Program-made: the position numbers and the translations under genes | The notes under the pieces: model-generated | Databases searched by the model: none | What the model saw: only the letters and a program-made list of their open reading frames with translations | What the model was told of the DNA's origin: nothing | DNA from: Aurelia coerulea | Lineage: Eukaryota; Cnidaria; Scyphozoa; Semaeostomeae; Ulmaridae | DNA length: 64,000 bases | Assembly (NCBI GenBank): GCA_039566865.1 | Contig: CM076947.1 | Location: forward strand, 6,331,501-6,395,500 | Direction: 5' to 3' | In this document: positions 22,027-30,525 of the stretch, in pieces | Numbering within the stretch: the first letter of the stretch is position 1 | Layout: the number at the start of each line of letters is the position of its first letter

Positions 22027-25000
22027 CTAAAGAGCATACGTTGTTACTTCTTTCTTTCCATAATTACCCTTGACTCTTACTGGCACAACTGATAGGCTGC
22101 ATCCGGCCCCAGTATGACTTATCATTCCAACAAATGGCTTTCGTTCTTCCTGCCTGGTATTACTCCTTGGTTGTTGTTGCCTGCTTGACGATCCTGACTG
22201 TTCACTGCGCTTCTTTTCGTATGCCACGATTGCTTCATGTAGGAAAGTAAGGTGCTTTCGTTTCATATTACAATCAGGAATCTTGCATGCTTTCCAGCGT
22301 CTAAATCCAGCAGAAAAGTGATAAGATGAAAGGCAGTTGTCACACAGCTTCTTTGAACGTACAAATTTGAATTGTTCATCACCACTCTTTTTCCTGAACT
22401 CTTCACAATTTTCCAACTTATGTTCCTTGTCACACAGATGACATCTAATTTTCGTATCACTTCCTGTGCTCTTAGGATTTACTGCCTGAATGCTGAAATT
22501 CATGTTGTGCTGACTTGCTCCTCTGGTCCTTACTGTGTCCGGTCTGTTCCGCATACTCCTTGTTGCACCATCTTTGACTCCAACATCCATAATTGCTCCA
22601 AACACTGGATCATTTTTCTCGATAGCTACACGTCGCACCAACGTATGTACATCTTCAATGTTGGGATCTCTGTCTTCACTTCTGATTTCTTGGACTCTGG
22701 ACTGCCACCGTGCCTTTACGAACCCAGGACAACGTTCCAATATCTTTACTAATCTGTCCTTGTTATTAACTTGGTTAAGTCTGCCCGTAGCTTTCAGCGT
22801 GATTTCACAGTTCTGCAAGTCATCAGCTAATCCCAGTAATGCTTCACGATCATTGGCTTTGATAACTGGTCCATTTGAGATTTTACTGATCCAGGAATTT
22901 GTAACTTTGTATTTGCTGCCAAATCTCTCTGCAAGCAACCTTTTGGCTTCCATGTAACCTTCTTCCGGATTCAGAAGAATGCAGTTTTCAATCACTCCCT
23001 TTGCTTTCCCTGTGCAGTATTGAATAAGTAGTTGCAATCTTCTACCTGGGTCGCTTGTATCTTTCTCGACGTTGTTCTCGAAGGATTTCATAAAGATGAA
23101 ATAGCGTAAGGGGTTGCCATCAAATTGAATAAGTTCTGGCTTTGGTAACAATGTTGCAGCTGCTAAATTTTTCATCGTCTTCATATATTCAGCACCATAA
23201 TCTGAGGATTCATGCGATTCAGGGGGTCTGGGCTGATAATGTGATTTGTCCGACTGGAAATGTGATCTGTCCGGCTGGGAATTTGATCTGTCCGGAAGTG
23301 CATCGAATCTCGCCGACTGGAAATGTGATCTGTCCGGAAGTGCATCGAATCTCGCTGATTGGAAATGTCCGGATTCATGTGATTCAGGGGGTCTGGGCTG
23401 ATAATGTGATTTGTCCGGCTGGAAATGTGATCTGTCCGGCTGGGAATTTGATCTGTCCAGAAGTGCATCGAATCTCACCGACTGGAAATGTCCGGATTCA
23501 TGTGATTCAGGGGGTCTGGGCTGATAATGTGATTTGTCCAACTGGAAATGTGATCTGTCCGGCTGGGAATTTGATCTGTCCGGAAGTGCATCAAATCTTG
23601 CCGACTGGAAATGTGATCTGTCCGGAAGTGCACCTAATCTCGCCGATTGGGAATGTGGTCTGTCCTGAAGTGCACCTAACCTCGCCGATTGGGAATTTGA
23701 TCTGTCCGGAAGTGCATCATATCTCGCCGATTGGGAATGTGATCTGTCCGGAAGTGCATCTAATCTCGCCGATTGGGAATTTGATCTGTCCGGAAGTGCA
23801 TCTAATCTCGCCGATTGGGAATGTGATCTGTCCGGATGTGCATCAAATCTCGCCGATTGGGAATGTGATCTGTCCGGATGTGCATCTAATCTCGCCGATT
23901 GGAAATGTGATCTGTCCGGATGTGTATCTAATCTCGCCGATTGGGAATGTGATCTGTCCGGATGTGCATCTAATCTCGCCGATTGGAAATGTGATCTGTC
24001 CGGATGTGTATCATATCTCGCCGATTGGGAATTTGATCTGTCCGGAAGTGCATCAAATCTCGCCGATTGGGAATGTGATCTGTCCGGATGTGCATCTAAT
24101 CTCGCCGATTGGGAATTTGATCTGTCCGGATGTGCATCATATCTCGCCGATTGGGAATTTGATCTGTCCGGAAGTGCATCAAATCTCGCCGATTGGGAAT
24201 GTGATCTGTCCGGAAGTGCATCTAATCTCGCCGATTGGGAATTTGATCTGTCCGGAAGTGCATCTAATCTCACCGATTGGGAATTTGATCTGTCCGGAAG
24301 TGCATCTAATCTCGCCGATTGGGAATTTGATCTGTCCGGAAGTGCATCAAATCTCGCCGATTGGGAATGTGATCTGTCCGGAAGTGCATCTAATCTCGCC
24401 GATTGGGAATTTGATCTGTCCGGAAGTGCATCAAATCTCGCCGATTTGGAATGTGATCTGTCCGGAAGTGCATCTAATCTCGCCGATTGGGAATGTGATC
24501 TATCCGGAAGTGCATCTAATCTCGCCGATTGGGAATGTGATCTGTCCGGATGTGCATCATATCTCGCCGATTGGAAATGTGCTCTGTCCGGTTGTGCATC
24601 AAATCTCGCTGATTGGGAATTTGATCTGTCCGGAAGTGCATCTAATCTCGCCGATTGGGAATTTGATCTGTCCGGATGTGCATCATATCTCACCGATTGG
24701 GAATACAGGCTGTCTGGCTGGAAATGTGATCTGTCTGGCAATGTGCTGGTCTTCTCTTCTTCTGGGGCAGGGGGAATCTGTTTGAGAAGGGGCATTAGCC
24801 AAGGATTGGAGCTGGATTTAGGTCTTGGATAGGAAGGAGGCTTGGGTGTGGTATTTGGGCTAGGATGGGGTCTGGGTATAAGACAAGGTGAACTGCAACG
24901 TGATCTTTCCAACCAACTGAAATTCTGCACTGTATTGGACTGGAGATTGCCTGCCTGGACACACGAGCTGCCCAATTCATTGCATGCCTTCTCTTCTGCT

Positions 25001-25725
25001 TCTAGCTTTGTAATTTCCGTATGTAACTGCAGTTCTTCTTTCAGCTGGTTTAGCTTTAATTCCTGATATGCAAGACTTTGCTTTCTCACAAGTAATGATT
25101 CTTCAACAACCAAAGATGCTCTGCGAGTTGCATTTGGCAGTCGTTTTTCACTCAAATTAGCTTGGTAACTTGATATCCTAGAAGATTTGGAGACATCAGA
25201 GGAAGACCTTGAATTTGAAGCATATTGACTTACCGAGTCTTCCGGTGTTATACTCGGCAAATTTGATTTGTCAGGAGGAATTCTCTCATCTAACTCCAAG
25301 CGCAATTTCACTCTCTCCCTTGTGCTCAACCATCTATTCTCCAACTCCTTGTAATATACAGCACACTCTTCGATGTCAACTTCGTCACGTAATACATCCT
25401 TGTACGAATTACAGGCTCTTTTGAACACTTCAAACACGGCATAGAGGTTTTCTTCACAATCTTTCAACGAAGTCACAGCAACTGATCTATCCTCCACCAA
25501 AGCACTAGAAACACCATTCAACAGTCTTGTCAAAGCACGTTTTGCATTAGCTCTTTCTTTCTTCAGAAGAGATCTGTTCGCAATATCCACAACTTCCCAA
25601 TCAACGTCTCGTTGGCTTCTCCCTGTTTCCTCATGTGGCCCTTCCAAGTCTTCACCAAAGGCTGAGGGGCTTCCACTATTCAACACAGGATTTTCACCAA
25701 ATGATTGGGGCTCATCTGTTTCCAT
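22027..25725 (-). CDS. gag: BEL/Pao gag with long internal 14-residue repeat array
   Basis: The first ATG in frame is at 25725 (METDEPQSFGEN), giving about 1232 residues. An N-terminal helical/coiled region (KLNQLKEELQLHTEITKLEAEEKA) is followed by a proline-rich stretch, then the repeat array, then a DUF1759-like gag core (PKPELIQFDGNPLRYFIF ... LLAERFGSKYKV). A cysteine-rich region follows (CHLCDKEHKLENC, LCDNCLSSYHF, CKIPDC) that would bind RNA, and the first residues of the protease domain. The frame ends at a UAG (22027-22029), and the same frame continues as pol. The array makes this gag far longer than usual BEL gags. Confidence 0.9.
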   Translation of the reverse strand: METDEPQSFGENPVLNSGSPSAFGEDLEGPHEETGRSQRDVDWEVVDIANRSLLKKERANAKRALTRLLNGVSSALVEDRSVAVTSLKDCEENLYAVFEVFKRACNSYKDVLRDEVDIEECAVYYKELENRWLSTRERVKLRLELDERIPPDKSNLPSITPEDSVSQYASNSRSSSDVSKSSRISSYQANLSEKRLPNATRRASLVVEESLLVRKQSLAYQELKLNQLKEELQLHTEITKLEAEEKACNELGSSCVQAGNLQSNTVQNFSWLERSRCSSPCLIPRPHPSPNTTPKPPSYPRPKSSSNPWLMPLLKQIPPAPEEEKTSTLPDRSHFQPDSLYSQSVRYDAHPDRSNSQSARLDALPDRSNSQSARFDAQPDRAHFQSARYDAHPDRSHSQSARLDALPDRSHSQSARLDALPDRSHSKSARFDALPDRSNSQSARLDALPDRSHSQSARFDALPDRSNSQSARLDALPDRSNSQSVRLDALPDRSNSQSARLDALPDRSHSQSARFDALPDRSNSQSARYDAHPDRSNSQSARLDAHPDRSHSQSARFDALPDRSNSQSARYDTHPDRSHFQSARLDAHPDRSHSQSARLDTHPDRSHFQSARLDAHPDRSHSQSARFDAHPDRSHSQSARLDALPDRSNSQSARLDALPDRSHSQSARYDALPDRSNSQSARLGALQDRPHSQSARLGALPDRSHFQSARFDALPDRSNSQPDRSHFQLDKSHYQPRPPESHESGHFQSVRFDALLDRSNSQPDRSHFQPDKSHYQPRPPESHESGHFQSARFDALPDRSHFQSARFDALPDRSNSQPDRSHFQSDKSHYQPRPPESHESSDYGAEYMKTMKNLAAATLLPKPELIQFDGNPLRYFIFMKSFENNVEKDTSDPGRRLQLLIQYCTGKAKGVIENCILLNPEEGYMEAKRLLAERFGSKYKVTNSWISKISNGPVIKANDREALLGLADDLQNCEITLKATGRLNQVNNKDRLVKILERCPGFVKARWQSRVQEIRSEDRDPNIEDVHTLVRRVAIEKNDPVFGAIMDVGVKDGATRSMRNRPDTVRTRGASQHNMNFSIQAVNPKSTGSDTKIRCHLCDKEHKLENCEEFRKKSGDEQFKFVRSKKLCDNCLSSYHFSAGFRRWKACKIPDCNMKRKHLTFLHEAIVAYEKKRSEQSGSSSRQQQPRSNTRQEERKPFVGMISHTGAGCSLSVVPVRVKGNYGKKEVTTYAL
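23210..24720 (-). repeat. 42-bp tandem repeat array in gag
   Basis: About 36 units of 42 bp encode variants of PDRSHSQSARLDAL. Variants alternate N/H, L/F/Y and L/H at fixed positions, so the array has diverged while keeping frame. At the low-coordinate end a longer compound unit containing HYQPRPPESHESGHF occurs three times (near 23215, 23375 and 23500). Serine, arginine and aspartate dominate, which suggests a disordered, charged linker. No frame-breaking unit occurs. Because 42 is a multiple of three, the + strand also stays open across it (23142-24785), a by-product. Confidence 0.9.
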
Positions 25726-25755
25726 ATCACCAAACACGTATGACGAGTTTCAAAC

Positions 25756-26447
25756 TGTAATAACCATACAATTGCAAAGCTCTTGGTTATAAGGGGTAGT
25801 CTAAACGCGCACCATGAATGTTACCAAGCACCCCAACACCAGAAAACACAGCAGAAATAACACACTGGTCTTGATGGTAGCGAAGTTCATTCAGTACGGT
25901 TTGCTACAATAAATAGTAAACAAGTCAATAATTAAACTCAATAAATAGCGATAAGAAACTCTCAAATTTAACAACAATAACAAACACGAAGTATGGCCTA
26001 ATGTAATTATAAACAAACAAAACAGTAAACCATGTAACGAGTAAGAAACAAATAGTAACATTAATATTTAAACTTACAAACTATTTGTCCTTGTAACTAC
26101 TCAATTTGGTGTCCATTCTTTTTACTTCATCTTGGCCTCCATTGCCATCACAGCCTATTTGTCTCCCAACTCCGCCTTCACATTCACAATGATAAACCCG
26201 ACGCTGGTTTTATTGCTGCTAAACTCTGGACTTTGTACCTTGCAATGCAAAAACAACAACAAAATTGCCACGCATGCACGAGGCTAAATCAGGCTCAAAT
26301 GTACGCATGCACGGTTCTGAAATATGCTGCGCATTCCCCAGACAATAATAAAGGTTCATACCAGAAATGTTAAAGTTTCTGCACAATAAGAATCCCAAAG
26401 GGGCATTATTCCCGGGTCAACAGCGACTAAAGTCTTTGCACGTTACA
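25756..26447 (-). repeat. BEL element 5' LTR
   Basis: 692 bp copy of the LTR at 17400-18092. It should contain the element's promoter, but no TATA box could be singled out with confidence. Confidence 0.9.
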
Positions 26448-27001
26448 GCGTACGTAATCAGGGTGAATGATCTGTTACAACAGAGCTGTGCAAGGATACC
26501 CGGATAAACCCCATACTCAGGAAGCATGCTAAGATTCGCATTGTTCCAAATCAGAGACTTGAAGCAGTTGATTGCAACGGTGGACGGATGGGCGGATACA
26601 GATCTTCGGGCTAGCTTTGGTGAATTGAACCACGCGATTTCTTGTTCGACTGCTGCTTTGACATCTTTGACCGCATGGAGAGACAAAAAGTGGTTCACCT
26701 GTGTACATCCTATTGGACCAATTTCTGTATCTACGTAGTAAAAGCCAGCAGCGATCCTGCCCCTTTTTGACAATGCACTTGACCATTTCATCAGTTGGGA
26801 ACGGGATGGAAAGGATGCTGACAAGAATGGATTTGCTGCTTTCTTTACACAGTTGGTACGTTGAATGGATTCATTGTGCACGGCTCGAACATACTGAAGG
26901 CAACTTTTGGGTGCTTGCTTTCTCTTTCGTCTTAATTCGTGTTGCATCCAAAGTGATTGTGTTTTGCCGAACAGTATTCTGAGCAAGAGAAAATATAGCA
27001 A
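26448..27001 (-). CDS. Unrecognised protein fragment cut by the BEL element
   Basis: A 185-codon minus frame with normal-looking amino-acid composition and motifs NPFLSASFPSRSQLMKW, GRIAAGFYYVDTEIGPIG and LPEYGVYPGILAQLCCNRSF. The frame runs into the 5' LTR of the BEL element at 26447, so the C terminus is missing. The start at 27001 is not supported by context, and upstream sequence is AT-rich, possibly intron. I do not recognise the family. It is in the same orientation as the ENFHSVLR exon on the other side of the BEL element, but the two do not join in frame across the insertion. Confidence 0.4.
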
Positions 27002-27330
27002 AATTGAAATTCATATGATATTAGGAAATAATAAATGCTTTCTTCGATTTTTATGATAATTATTTTTATTTGGTCTTACTTACTGCATTTACAGAGAAAT
27101 GATCATCAAAGATAAGAATGAAAATAACTTTCTCGAAAGAAATACGTTTGTTTGCTCATGAAAACGTGCCCGTTCCTTCGTCTTCAGTAATATCCTGAAG
27201 AGCCTGAGTAAAATGAGCGTGTTGTTTGAATAAAAAAAAAACGTACACTCTTTGGCTTTGCATGCGCCAGAATTATCAAGTGTTTAACTGTGAGATATCG
27301 TTTTTAACTGACTTTATCACTCTGCCCTGT
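27002..27330. other. No gene recognised
   Basis: AT-rich sequence with a poly-A run near 27232. Nothing gene-like is visible. Confidence 0.4.
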
Positions 27331-28085
27331 ATATTTGCACATACTTTTTCTTATAAGAAACTAAGAAGTTGAGCCAGTAATGGAAGTTTCTTAAAATTGT
27401 CATATTTTGAGTACTCAGAGTCTCTTACGAGTTTCTTAGAGGTTCCATGACAATCTACATGTTCACTACCTGCACCCTTGTGCGTATGTTATAAAAGTTA
27501 AAATCACCTGAAATCGCCTGAAATCACCTGAAACCACCTGAAATCATCTGAAACCACCTGTAAATCACTTGCAAATCATCTGCTCATTGTTTTGATGAAG
27601 TGGAAAAGTCTTATTGTCTTCAACCACAAAGCAATTTGAATGAGAAAAAAGGTGTGAGACCTAAGAACTACCGATCACACCAGTAGGATTATTTTCCTTT
27701 TTAGGTGTTAATGATCAAAGTTGAAGACAATGAGACTTGTCCCATTCATAAAAACAATGAGCAGATGATTTGCAGGTGATTTGCAGGTGATTTCAGGGGG
27801 TTTCAGGCGATTTCAGGTGATTTTAATTTTTATAACATACGCACCCTTGTGAACATTTCAAGACAAGGTTTTTCAAGCCTTTGCTATGTTTAGACATTAC
27901 CCAATACATTACGAGTAATATGATACTGGCAACGATTGAAAATAAAGTAAAAGTGTGTCAAGGATTTCCTTTATTAAAATAAATAGTTTCTTAACTTATA
28001 TTTCCCAGTCCTGGAGTTTCTTGATTTTTTGGCGATCTGAGAGTTGATTTTTTTATGGGTAGTTTCTGATTACAGAAAATATGTG
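27331..28085. repeat. Dispersed repeat, copy carrying a MITE
   Basis: The flanks of the MITE (27331-27481 and 27843-28085) align with 31612-32000 at clearly high similarity: shared TTTCTTATAAGAAACT-type motifs, GAGTACTCAGAGT and TTTAGACATTAC. Related but reversed pieces occur at about 31050-31230, and further TTCTTATAAGAAAC-like sequence lies at 47090-47490. Confidence 0.6.
27482..27842. mobile_element. hAT-like foldback MITE with empty-site evidence
   Basis: 361 bp with ends GCGTATGTTATAAAA and inverted arms of roughly 130 bp made of AATCACCTG-type short repeats. An exact 8-bp duplication ACCCTTGT flanks it (27474-27481 and 27843-27850). The related repeat at 31745-31760 is uninterrupted at the matching place (GTGCCCTCGTGAAC), which confirms insertion and duplication. 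No coding capacity. Confidence 0.8.
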
Positions 28086-28399
28086 TATAGCTACAGCTGC
28101 ACGGAATTAACACCACTTGAATAGTGCAAACCCCCCGAAACATATACAAATTTTTTGTAAGAAACTAAATATGTCCGCTGGTGCTGAGAGTCATAAAATT
28201 ATCAGATTTCCAGTACTCAGAGTTTCTAACAAAACAAATAGTTTCTTAAGTTTTTGGCGATCTAAGAGTTCAGTTGCTTATTGCATTGGCAGTATTTGTC
28301 AGTTTCTTGCGAAAAATGCTGCACATGCAGTCCTGTGGAGGGGGAAGGGGTCCTTGCACTGTGCGCATGCTAATTCTTTCCTCGGTAAAAATCCTTAAA

Positions 28400-28685
28400 A
28401 ATAGAATTCACACAGCTCATTTCTCCACAAAGGAATGCAAAAGCAAGCACCATCAATTTTGGCCGAATAATTATTGTATGGCCTAAATTACCAAGATGGC
28501 CTACAGTATATCGTGGGGTCAGCTCAAGGAACAAGAGAAGGTTTGAGTGTTATTTTTTCAGGCTTTAAAAGAGATCAAATTATTATATTACAAGCTGTGG
28601 TCTAAGAAATAAAATAGTCAAGACTCACCATAATTGTTTTATAGTAACCATCGATAATATATATAATAGCTATATCCGCATAAAA
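28400..28685. other. No gene recognised
   Basis: AT-rich sequence. Short frames only. Confidence 0.35.
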
Positions 28686-28689
28686 CAAA

Positions 28690-29285
28690 CTATAATTAGT
28701 TCTTTTCTGCTTTAGCAGCAACATAAATGTCGTTAACTAGTGCTGCCCAAGTTTGTCTCTCTTGCGCTAGTGTTCTTAAGCTTTCGAGATCATTTATCGA
28801 TTTGAACTGGGTCATGCTGCTATATCTATTTTTGAACGTGTTATTTTCTTTAGCATAATTATGTCGTTGTGTAATGAAACTGGCAATGTAATTACTGGTC
28901 TTCCGCGAAACTTCTTTGCATTTGATTTTTCAAAATAGTAATTCATTGCTTTCTGCGCTGGTGTTTCTGGGTATGATCGTAGAACATGTCCAAATAATTT
29001 CCATCTATTTCGTAGCACTTCCAGGGAAAAGACATCTTCGCCAGTTTGCCTGTACACTTGTTCATTGCTTATGTGTGCAGGTATTTAACATTAAGTACCC
29101 TCCTTATTTGTTGTCTATGAAAAGAGTTTAATCTTTCTTCTTCTTTCTTTGTTAATCCCCAAGTGCCAGAGTTGTAGAGAAGAATTGGCTTGACTAAGGA
29201 TTTGTATAACTTGACTTTCAGATTATTGATAATATTCTTGTGAATCAAATCACTCTTCTGTTCTGCACCATGAAAAATTTGGCGC
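28690..29285 (-). pseudogene. 3' part of a LINE ORF2 (reverse transcriptase C-terminal region)
   Basis: The minus strand encodes fragments typical of the region after the RT thumb in LINEs: LYKSLVKPILLYNSGTWGLT and RRVLNVKYPAHI-like wording upstream, then, in the frame 29057-28812, EVLRNRWKLFGHVLRSYPETPAQKAMNYYF. Reading passes between frames, so it is degenerate. No endonuclease or catalytic YADD part is present, so the copy is a 5'-truncated relic. Confidence 0.65.
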
Positions 29286-29487
29286 CATGTCAGGATTGTT
29301 TTAAATTTTGCGTGGGGGATTTGGTGTATTGTTTACATATTGTCTCTTTTACAAAAGAATCTAGAAAAGATAACCAATAGAGGATAACCAAACGAAGCAT
29401 ATTGTGCTAAGGGATCTATTGTTCTATCAGCCAATCAGAGGTCGGAGACATTACAGCGTTTAATGAGAAGTAACATTTTAGAACAAT
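29286..29487. other. No gene recognised
   Basis: Short gap between the LINE relic and the HECT/G2E3-like pseudogene. Nothing recognised. Confidence 0.3.
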
Positions 29488-30510
29488 TTATCTATTAATT
29501 TCAAAACTTGCATGGGAATGTTCAATTTTCAAAACAATAATTTTATTCTGTAGTTTACATTCTTCACATCCCCTCAAATATTTTGTCACAGTCTCCAATG
29601 AAACTATAATTTTTAATGACAACCCCTCACCTTGAGGAATTGAGCAGTTGATATAATGTTCTCTTAGTTGATGGAAATCCACAATCTACACGCAATTTTT
29701 GCACATTTCCCTTTGTTCTGTTGATGTGCTAGGCTTTAACTGCTCACAAGGAGGTGCAAGGGGCAAATTTTCTTGAATTGGCCTTACGAAAATTTTCCCC
29801 TGGCCAATAAATGAGACCAAGGGCCTGATTACATGGGCGAGTTGACCCGCTTGCAGCTCGGATCTAGCTCTGCTCTGGCTCGTCAGTGATCGTGATTACA
29901 TGGGAGGGTTGACCCGCCTGTAGCTCAGCTCTGGCCCTGAGCCAACCCGGCTAAAACCAAATTGAGGCTTTATTTGATGATTCACAGTCAAAGCGCATGC
30001 GTGTACAGCGAGTTAACCCGGCGTTGACTCGGTTGCTGCGATTACATGGGAAAGGACAGCTCGTCTGGCCGGGTTGACCCACTTTTGAAAAACGAGCCAA
30101 CCCGGCAAAGCGTGTAATCGCAAACTGTTTTCATGAAGAATTTGACCGAAGCATTGTGACAACTCGATGAGCCGTAAACGAGCTGCAAGTGGGTCAACTC
30201 ACCCATGTAATCAGGCCCCTAGTATCTCATAGTAATCCCACATGGCCCAGGTGGGATTACCTTCATTTGTCTGCAGCAAGTCTCCACATACATTAATTCG
30301 AAGCCACCAGCCATTGCCAGCTTAGGAAAGTTCAATACAAGAACTGAACGGATGTCTTGCTCGTAGGCATCCTCAGCTATTGACAATTTCGTCTCTCCCA
30401 GCCCTGCCATAAGAAGGAAATGGTGCTCCTCAGCATTGGGGCTTTCCACCTGTTCCTTGTCAGCAAGGCAAACAAACCTTCTGACCATCTCCTTCGTTTT
30501 CAGTATAGCT
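29488..30510 (-). pseudogene. HECT/G2E3-like family exon split by a MITE
   Basis: The minus frame 30488-30222 has HHFLLMAGLGETKLSI and FPKLAMAGGFELMYVE, wording I associate with the N-terminal half of large cnidarian/fish HECT-type (G2E3-like) ubiquitin ligases. It stops at the edge of a 398-bp MITE. On the far side (29820 downward) the same protein resumes: GQGKIFVRPIQENLPL, then a C-x2-C ... H-x3-C knuckle (CKNC ... LREHYINC). An in-frame TAG at 29686-29688 lies inside the knuckle. So the exon once ran through, was split by the MITE and also gained a stop. A matching upstream exon lies at 35843-36426. The HECT domain itself is not in the window. Confidence 0.55.
29821..30218. mobile_element. 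MITE inserted in the HECT/G2E3-like exon
   Basis: 398 bp with about 40-bp inverted ends, GGGCCTGATTACATGGG then GAGTTGACCCGC and its near match at the other end. The interior is rich in repeated GTTGACCCG/AGCTCG motifs and further self-complementary stretches. No clear target duplication is visible, and superfamily is not assigned. Confidence 0.7.
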
Positions 30511-30525
30511 GTGCGCCTTTTTGAG

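Larger units (their letters stand above)
17400..26447 (-). mobile_element. BEL/Pao LTR retrotransposon, nearly complete
   Basis: Two LTRs, TGTAAC...TTACA on the minus strand, bound an internal region coding gag, then protease-RT-RNase H-integrase. The integrase precedes no envelope. LTRs differ at only about five positions, so the insertion looks recent. There is no matching short duplication outside (GAGAG left, GCGTA right). Lesions: a UAG between gag and protease, a UGA and a 1-base insertion in the integrase. Only 30 nt separate the 5' LTR from the gag ATG, and no TGG-beginning primer-binding site is evident there. The polypurine stretch before the 3' LTR (GGGGCCGGA) is short. Confidence 0.9.

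Noticed and set aside
23210..24720. CRISPR-like appearance of the regular array
   Set aside because: Units are contiguous coding repeats without unique spacers, in a eukaryotic retrotransposon.
23142..24785. 547-codon plus-strand frame of ICPEVHLISPIGNV-like repeats
   Set aside because: It is the antisense of the gag 42-bp array. Because the unit is a multiple of three and stop-free, both strands stay open. The minus strand fits the gag context, the plus strand fits nothing.
16933..27001. One continuous gene across the BEL insertion
   Set aside because: The two flanking frames do not join in phase, and there is no target duplication, so continuity is not supported.
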